Position numbers and translations under genes: made by a program. Shown here piece by piece: positions 5,911 through 8,523 of a DNA stretch of 8,523 bases (position 1 is its first letter; each line of letters starts with the position of its first letter). The stretch is from Patescibacteria group bacterium (GTDB taxonomy: Bacteria; Patescibacteriota; Minisyncoccia; JAHIHE01), in assembly GCA_018896765.1 (NCBI GenBank), contig JAHILZ010000101.1, forward strand, positions 1 through 8,523, in the 5' to 3' direction. A model generated the notes under the pieces. The model was not told the origin of the DNA. It saw nothing but the letters and a program-made list of their open reading frames with translations, and did no database searches.

Positions 5911-7311
5911 ATGTTTATAAAGAAAATTACAATTGAAAATTTTAGACTCTTCAAAAGTGAAGAAACTTTTGAAATTGATAATTTGAATATTCCAGATAAC
6001 AACAATGGCAGTGGATTAAATTTGTTTGTTGGAGAAAATGGCTGTGGCAAAACATCTTTGCTTGAAGCTTTTGCGCTACCATTACTTTCATACAAGGCAG
6101 ACGGTTTTTCGTTAAGTGATTTTTTTGATCCAAGAGAAAAAACCAATATTCAGATTTTTTCTAAACAAGATTTTGATTTTGACGGGACAATGCCGAATGC
6201 AAAATATAAAGGTAAAGGTTTTTCTTTCGAGGCAGGCATAAGAGTAAGAGATAATAAAAGTTATTTGTCTTCAATTGTTGTGAGTGATCAAAAATACCTT
6301 AAAGCAGATAATCAAGGCAAGCCAAAAGATAACAGCCCGGATTTAAGAGTGAGTGTTAACAATCCATTTAAAGGTTCAAGATTTAATGAAAATGATATTT
6401 TGTTTTTGGATAAAAATCGTACTTATCAAATTCGTTTAGGCACCTATAATCCAACAAGGTTCGATCGTTTAATGGAGGACTTTGATTTTCAGTATCTTAA
6501 ACAAAAAAATAATCCTTTTGATTGTAATGAAAAACTAAAAGAAATTTCAAATAATATTGAGAATAAGTTTTTAAAAAATGCAATAAATAAATTTCAAGAA
6601 ATAAGCGGAGAAAATATTTCTTTAGCTTATATAAACAATTGGACACCGCACAAGAAAGCTTTTTTTGGTATAGAAAAAGAAAATAAACAACATATTACAT
6701 TAAATAGTTTAGGCTCAGGTTATGAAATGATATTTTCTTTGCTTTATTCTTTTTATCTTTCACAACAAAACAATAAGCAATTAATTGTTTTCATTGATGA
6801 ACCTGAATTACATTTACACCCGAAGCTTCAGGAAGATTTTGTAAAAATACTTTTAGAATTTTCTAAAACCGCTCAAATAATTTTAACCACGCACTCCCCA
6901 CTTTTTGTGAAGCAGGTTTTATATAATGAAAAAGTACAAGTGAATGTTTTAAAAACAGAAGTAAAAATTGCAAAAATAGAAGATAGAGTTTTATCTTATC
7001 TGTCAGCAAACGAAATAAATTTCATCGCCTTTGGCTTGCCAACCGAGGAATATCATAATGAGCTTTATGAAGAACTAAAAATCAGAGACGACAATAGTCG
7101 TACAACCCCATTAAACTTGAAAGATTTTGACCTTAATTTTTTTCAGAACACCAAGCAAGAGCCATCAAGTTACCCATACAATGGGACAGCTAACCAAGTT
7201 AGTATTCATACGCATTTAAGAACTCAAATTCATCATCGTGGGACTGCGGGACAGGCAGATGTTGCACAAATAAAACAATCTATTGAAAAAATGAGAAAAT
7301 TTTTAATTTAG
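5911..7311 (+). CDS. AAA family ATPase (ABC/SMC-like), accessory gene of the type III R-M operon
   Basis: A 466-aa ATPase with an ABC/SMC-type head. MFIKKITIENFRLFKSEETF is the usual first strand, GENGCGKTS (41-49) is Walker A, LNSLGSGYEM (264-273) the signature-like motif, LIVFIDEPELHLHP (291-304) the Walker B/D-loop and TTHSP (326-330) the switch His. The ATG at 5911 is preferred over 5887: it lies 2 nt after the res TAA and begins directly with the conserved N-terminus. The 8 extra residues from 5887 overlap res and fit no family pattern. No TOPRIM nuclease domain follows the ATPase, unlike OLD or GajA proteins. Instead, about 130 residues end with THLRTQIHH (434-442) and IKQSIEKMRKFLI, where R437 and H442 form an R-x4-H pattern. 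The partner and role are unknown; the position suggests that it assists or extends the restriction system. A PtuA-like or other defence ATPase is an alternative. Confidence 0.88.
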   Translation: MFIKKITIENFRLFKSEETFEIDNLNIPDNNNGSGLNLFVGENGCGKTSLLEAFALPLLSYKADGFSLSDFFDPREKTNIQIFSKQDFDFDGTMPNAKYKGKGFSFEAGIRVRDNKSYLSSIVVSDQKYLKADNQGKPKDNSPDLRVSVNNPFKGSRFNENDILFLDKNRTYQIRLGTYNPTRFDRLMEDFDFQYLKQKNNPFDCNEKLKEISNNIENKFLKNAINKFQEISGENISLAYINNWTPHKKAFFGIEKENKQHITLNSLGSGYEMIFSLLYSFYLSQQNNKQLIVFIDEPELHLHPKLQEDFVKILLEFSKTAQIILTTHSPLFVKQVLYNEKVQVNVLKTEVKIAKIEDRVLSYLSANEINFIAFGLPTEEYHNELYEELKIRDDNSRTTPLNLKDFDLNFFQNTKQEPSSYPYNGTANQVSIHTHLRTQIHHRGTAGQADVAQIKQSIEKMRKFLI

Positions 7312-7342
7312 GTTTTCCGCCCCCGCTCGCCCGAACCAAATA

Positions 7343-7373
7343 TTGAAGCGATTAGGTAAAATTTAACTAAAAT
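7343..7373 (+). promoter_or_regulatory. Weak possible promoter for the P-type ATPase gene
   Basis: TTGAAG (7343-7348) and TAAAAT (7368-7373) are spaced by 19 nt. If used, transcription would start at or next to the ATG at 7381, giving a leaderless message, which would fit the lack of a ribosome binding site there. The AT-rich sequence makes chance matches likely. Confidence 0.2.
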
Positions 7374-7380
7374 AAAAAAT

Positions 7381-8340
7381 ATGAATCATAAAAATCACAA
7401 TCAACATAATCAGCATAGCGATATGAAGATGAATATGGATATGGATATGAAAATGGATCCCTCCTTCGCTAAAACTATGGCGGGCAAGCATAGCGCGCGC
7501 GAGAATCATTCCGAACATAACGGCTACAACCCCGAAGGAAAGCAAGCTTCCGACGGGGCAGGCAAACACGCTGGGCATTCCACGGCGATGTTTAAAAAGA
7601 GATTTTATATATCATTGATTTTAACCGTTCCTGTTCTCGCGCTTTCCCCGCTTATCCAGCATTTTTTAAATTTTTCATTAACTTTCGCCGGTGATAAATA
7701 TTTATTGTTTTTAATTTCATCAGTTATTTTTTTCTACGGCGGCTGGCCGTTTCTCAATGGCGCTAAAAATGAAATAAAGAGCAGAGCGATCGGCATGATG
7801 ACGCTTATCAGCTTGGCTATCAGCGTCGCGTATTTTTACAGCTTCGCGGTGGTCTTTGGCTTGGCTGGCGAAATATTTTTTTGGGAATTGGCGACTCTAA
7901 TTGACATTATGCTTTTAGGGCATTGGATTGAAATGAAGTCGGTTATGGGCGCGTCAATGGCTTTGGAAAAACTTTCCGCCCTTATTCCCGACAACGCGCA
8001 TTTATTAAAAAACAAAGACACTGTTGAAATAAAGACAAGCGAATTAAAAGACGGCGATATTATTTTAGTTAAACCCGGAGAAAAAATCCCCACTGACGGA
8101 ATTATCTTGGACGGAGAAAGTTTTGTCAACGAATCAATGCTCACGGGAGAAGCCAAACCCGTTTCTAAGGCCAAAGGCAGTAAGGTAATCGGCGGTTCGA
8201 TTAATGAAGATGGTTCATTGCAAATAGAAGTTAGGGGCGTAGGCGGTAATTCTTATCTTTCTAAAGTAATAAATTTAGTTAAACAAGCCCAAGCGTCAAA
8301 ATCAAAAACGCAAGCATTGGCGGATAAAGCCGCTTTTTAG
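7381..8340 (+). CDS. Copper-type P1B ATPase (CopB-like), N-terminal part ending at an in-frame TAG
   Basis: A 319-codon frame encoding the first part of a heavy-metal exporting P-type ATPase in the membrane. Residues 1-68 are rich in His and Met (NHKNHNQHNQHSDMKM at the start, GKHAGHS near 61-67), a typical soft-metal binding extension; no CxxC domain is present. Four hydrophobic segments follow at about 75-95, 107-126, 136-160 and 164-182. The actuator domain then carries the TGE dephosphorylation motif at 255-257 in ESMLTGEAKPVS. The frame stops at TAG 8338-8340 after ADKAAF, where relatives have Trp (AAFWLT), and continues open beyond. Alone, this product would lack the CPx transport site and the phosphorylation and ATP-binding domains, so it should be inactive. 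Base composition is clearly more GC-rich than in the operon to the left. The start has no ribosome binding site. Confidence 0.85.
   Translation: MNHKNHNQHNQHSDMKMNMDMDMKMDPSFAKTMAGKHSARENHSEHNGYNPEGKQASDGAGKHAGHSTAMFKKRFYISLILTVPVLALSPLIQHFLNFSLTFAGDKYLLFLISSVIFFYGGWPFLNGAKNEIKSRAIGMMTLISLAISVAYFYSFAVVFGLAGEIFFWELATLIDIMLLGHWIEMKSVMGASMALEKLSALIPDNAHLLKNKDTVEIKTSELKDGDIILVKPGEKIPTDGIILDGESFVNESMLTGEAKPVSKAKGSKVIGGSINEDGSLQIEVRGVGGNSYLSKVINLVKQAQASKSKTQALADKAAF
7423..7458 (+). repeat. ATGRAN hexamer-like tandem run encoding alternating Met-Asp/Lys/Asn
   Basis: Six consecutive hexamers of the form ATG-RAN encode MKMNMDMDMKMD (residues 15-26 of the ATPase). The unit is degenerate but regular, and Met at every second position suits copper or silver binding. 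It ends exactly where the palindromic element begins. Confidence 0.6.
7459..7484 (-). repeat. GC-rich imperfect palindrome, copy 3, inside the P-type ATPase gene
   Basis: The + strand begins CCCTCCTTCGCTAAAACTAT and matches the reverse complement of 1395-1420 at 23 of 26 positions. The differences are at positions 16, 20 and 26 of the alignment. It lies in the ATPase frame and encodes PSFAKTMAG, non-metal-binding residues interrupting the His/Met-rich extension. The downstream CGGGCAAG is shared with the flank of copy 1 when that is read on the minus strand. This argues for a common mobile or dispersed repeat rather than chance. Confidence 0.7.
7530..7558. repeat. Second GC-rich hairpin in the same ATPase linker
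   Basis: Arms CCCCGAAGGAA (7530-7540) and TTCCGACGGGG (7548-7558) pair at 9 of 11 positions around a 7-nt loop. It lies in the part of the ATPase encoding NPEGKQASDGAG, between copy 3 of the palindrome and the first membrane segment. It may be a diverged member of the same repeat family, but the primary sequence match to the other copies is weak. Confidence 0.45.
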
Positions 8341-8523
8341 CTCACAATTATCGCCATTGGGTCGGGTGTTGTTACTTTTTTTAGTTGGCTTTTTGCGGGG
8401 CAGGATGTTGCTTTTGCCATAGAGAGAGCCGCCACGGTATTGGTTATCGCTTGTCCGCACGCCTTGGGCTTGGCAATTCCTTTGGTGGTGGCGATTTCAA
8501 CCACGCTTTCGGCTCAAAACGGA
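8341..8523 (+). pseudogene. Continuation of the P-type ATPase frame after the TAG, cut by the window end
   Basis: The 61 codons after the TAG stay in the same frame with no stop and no in-frame ATG. They encode LTIIAIGSGVVTFFSWLFAG, the expected fifth membrane segment, and then ATVLVIACPHALGLAIPLVV, the sixth, with the Cys-Pro-His ion-transport motif. CPH rather than CPC points to the CopB-type (P1B-3) subgroup of copper/silver exporters. The phosphorylation (DKTGT) and ATP-binding domains should lie beyond 8523. Full conservation on both sides of the stop indicates a recent nonsense change (TGG to TAG), a base-call error or readthrough, not long decay. Confidence 0.8.

Noticed and set aside
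7363..7578. Minus-strand His-rich frame opposite the ATPase N-terminus
   Set aside because: Its His/Ile periodicity is a direct reflection of the ATG-RAN and CAT codons on the + strand; it has no start context and lies entirely over a well-supported gene.
8338..8340. Alternative genetic code with TAG as a sense codon
   Set aside because: The AAA ATPase ends plausibly at a TAG, and other genes use TAA. A single interrupted gene at the window edge is not enough to support recoding.
1..8523. CRISPR array or tRNA/rRNA gene
   Set aside because: I saw no regularly spaced identical repeats, and no tRNA cloverleaf or TTCGAATC-type T-loop in a suitable context. The GC-rich repeats are too few and unevenly spaced.

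Overview
The window looks like an AT-rich, compact bacterial genome, most likely an uncultured Patescibacteria/CPR (Parcubacteria-type) lineage. The reasons are the very tight gene spacing, the absence of recognisable Shine-Dalgarno sequences, and a GC-rich imperfect palindrome (arms near TCCGCCGTAGCT / AGCGAAGG) that I associate from memory with that group. The code appears standard: TGG is used for Trp and no intact gene contains an in-frame TGA.

Left part (1-1540): a graveyard of a type I restriction-modification locus. An HsdR-like (DEAD/DEAH helicase) N-terminus of 30 codons ends at a TAG (6-98). It is followed by an intact rhuM-family gene (135-1145), and then by an HsdM-like (N-6 DNA methylase) N-terminus (1148-1273) that carries an early TAA and ends at a TGA. 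The 1274-1450 gap has no gene but holds two copies of the GC-rich palindrome and a nested inverted repeat. A near-consensus promoter pair then leads into the next unit.

Centre (1541-7311): an apparently intact four-gene defence operon on the + strand, made up of a 69-aa XRE regulator, a type III Mod methyltransferase (587 aa), a type III Res helicase-nuclease (795 aa) and an SMC/ABC-type AAA ATPase (466 aa from the preferred start). Each gene starts 2-3 nt after the TAA of the one before, which suggests one transcript with coupled translation. The XRE protein probably controls the operon, Mod methylates host DNA, Mod-Res cleaves unmodified DNA, and the ATPase is an accessory of unknown role. 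Its C-terminus carries an R-x4-H motif resembling the HEPN RNase signature.

Right part (7312-8523): base composition becomes more GC-rich and the sequence enters a copper-type P1B ATPase (CopB-like, CPH motif) with a His/Met-rich N-terminus. A copy of the same GC-rich palindrome found at 1346-1420 lies in frame inside its N-terminal extension, starting exactly at a codon boundary after a Met-Asp/Lys run. The gene is interrupted by an in-frame TAG where a Trp codon is expected. The frame stays open and conserved up to the window edge, so this is a recent nonsense mutation, a sequence error or (less likely) readthrough.

The most interesting points are the palindromic element inside a protein-coding gene, the orphan rhuM between two decayed type I R-M fragments, and the ATPase added to a regulator-headed type III R-M operon.
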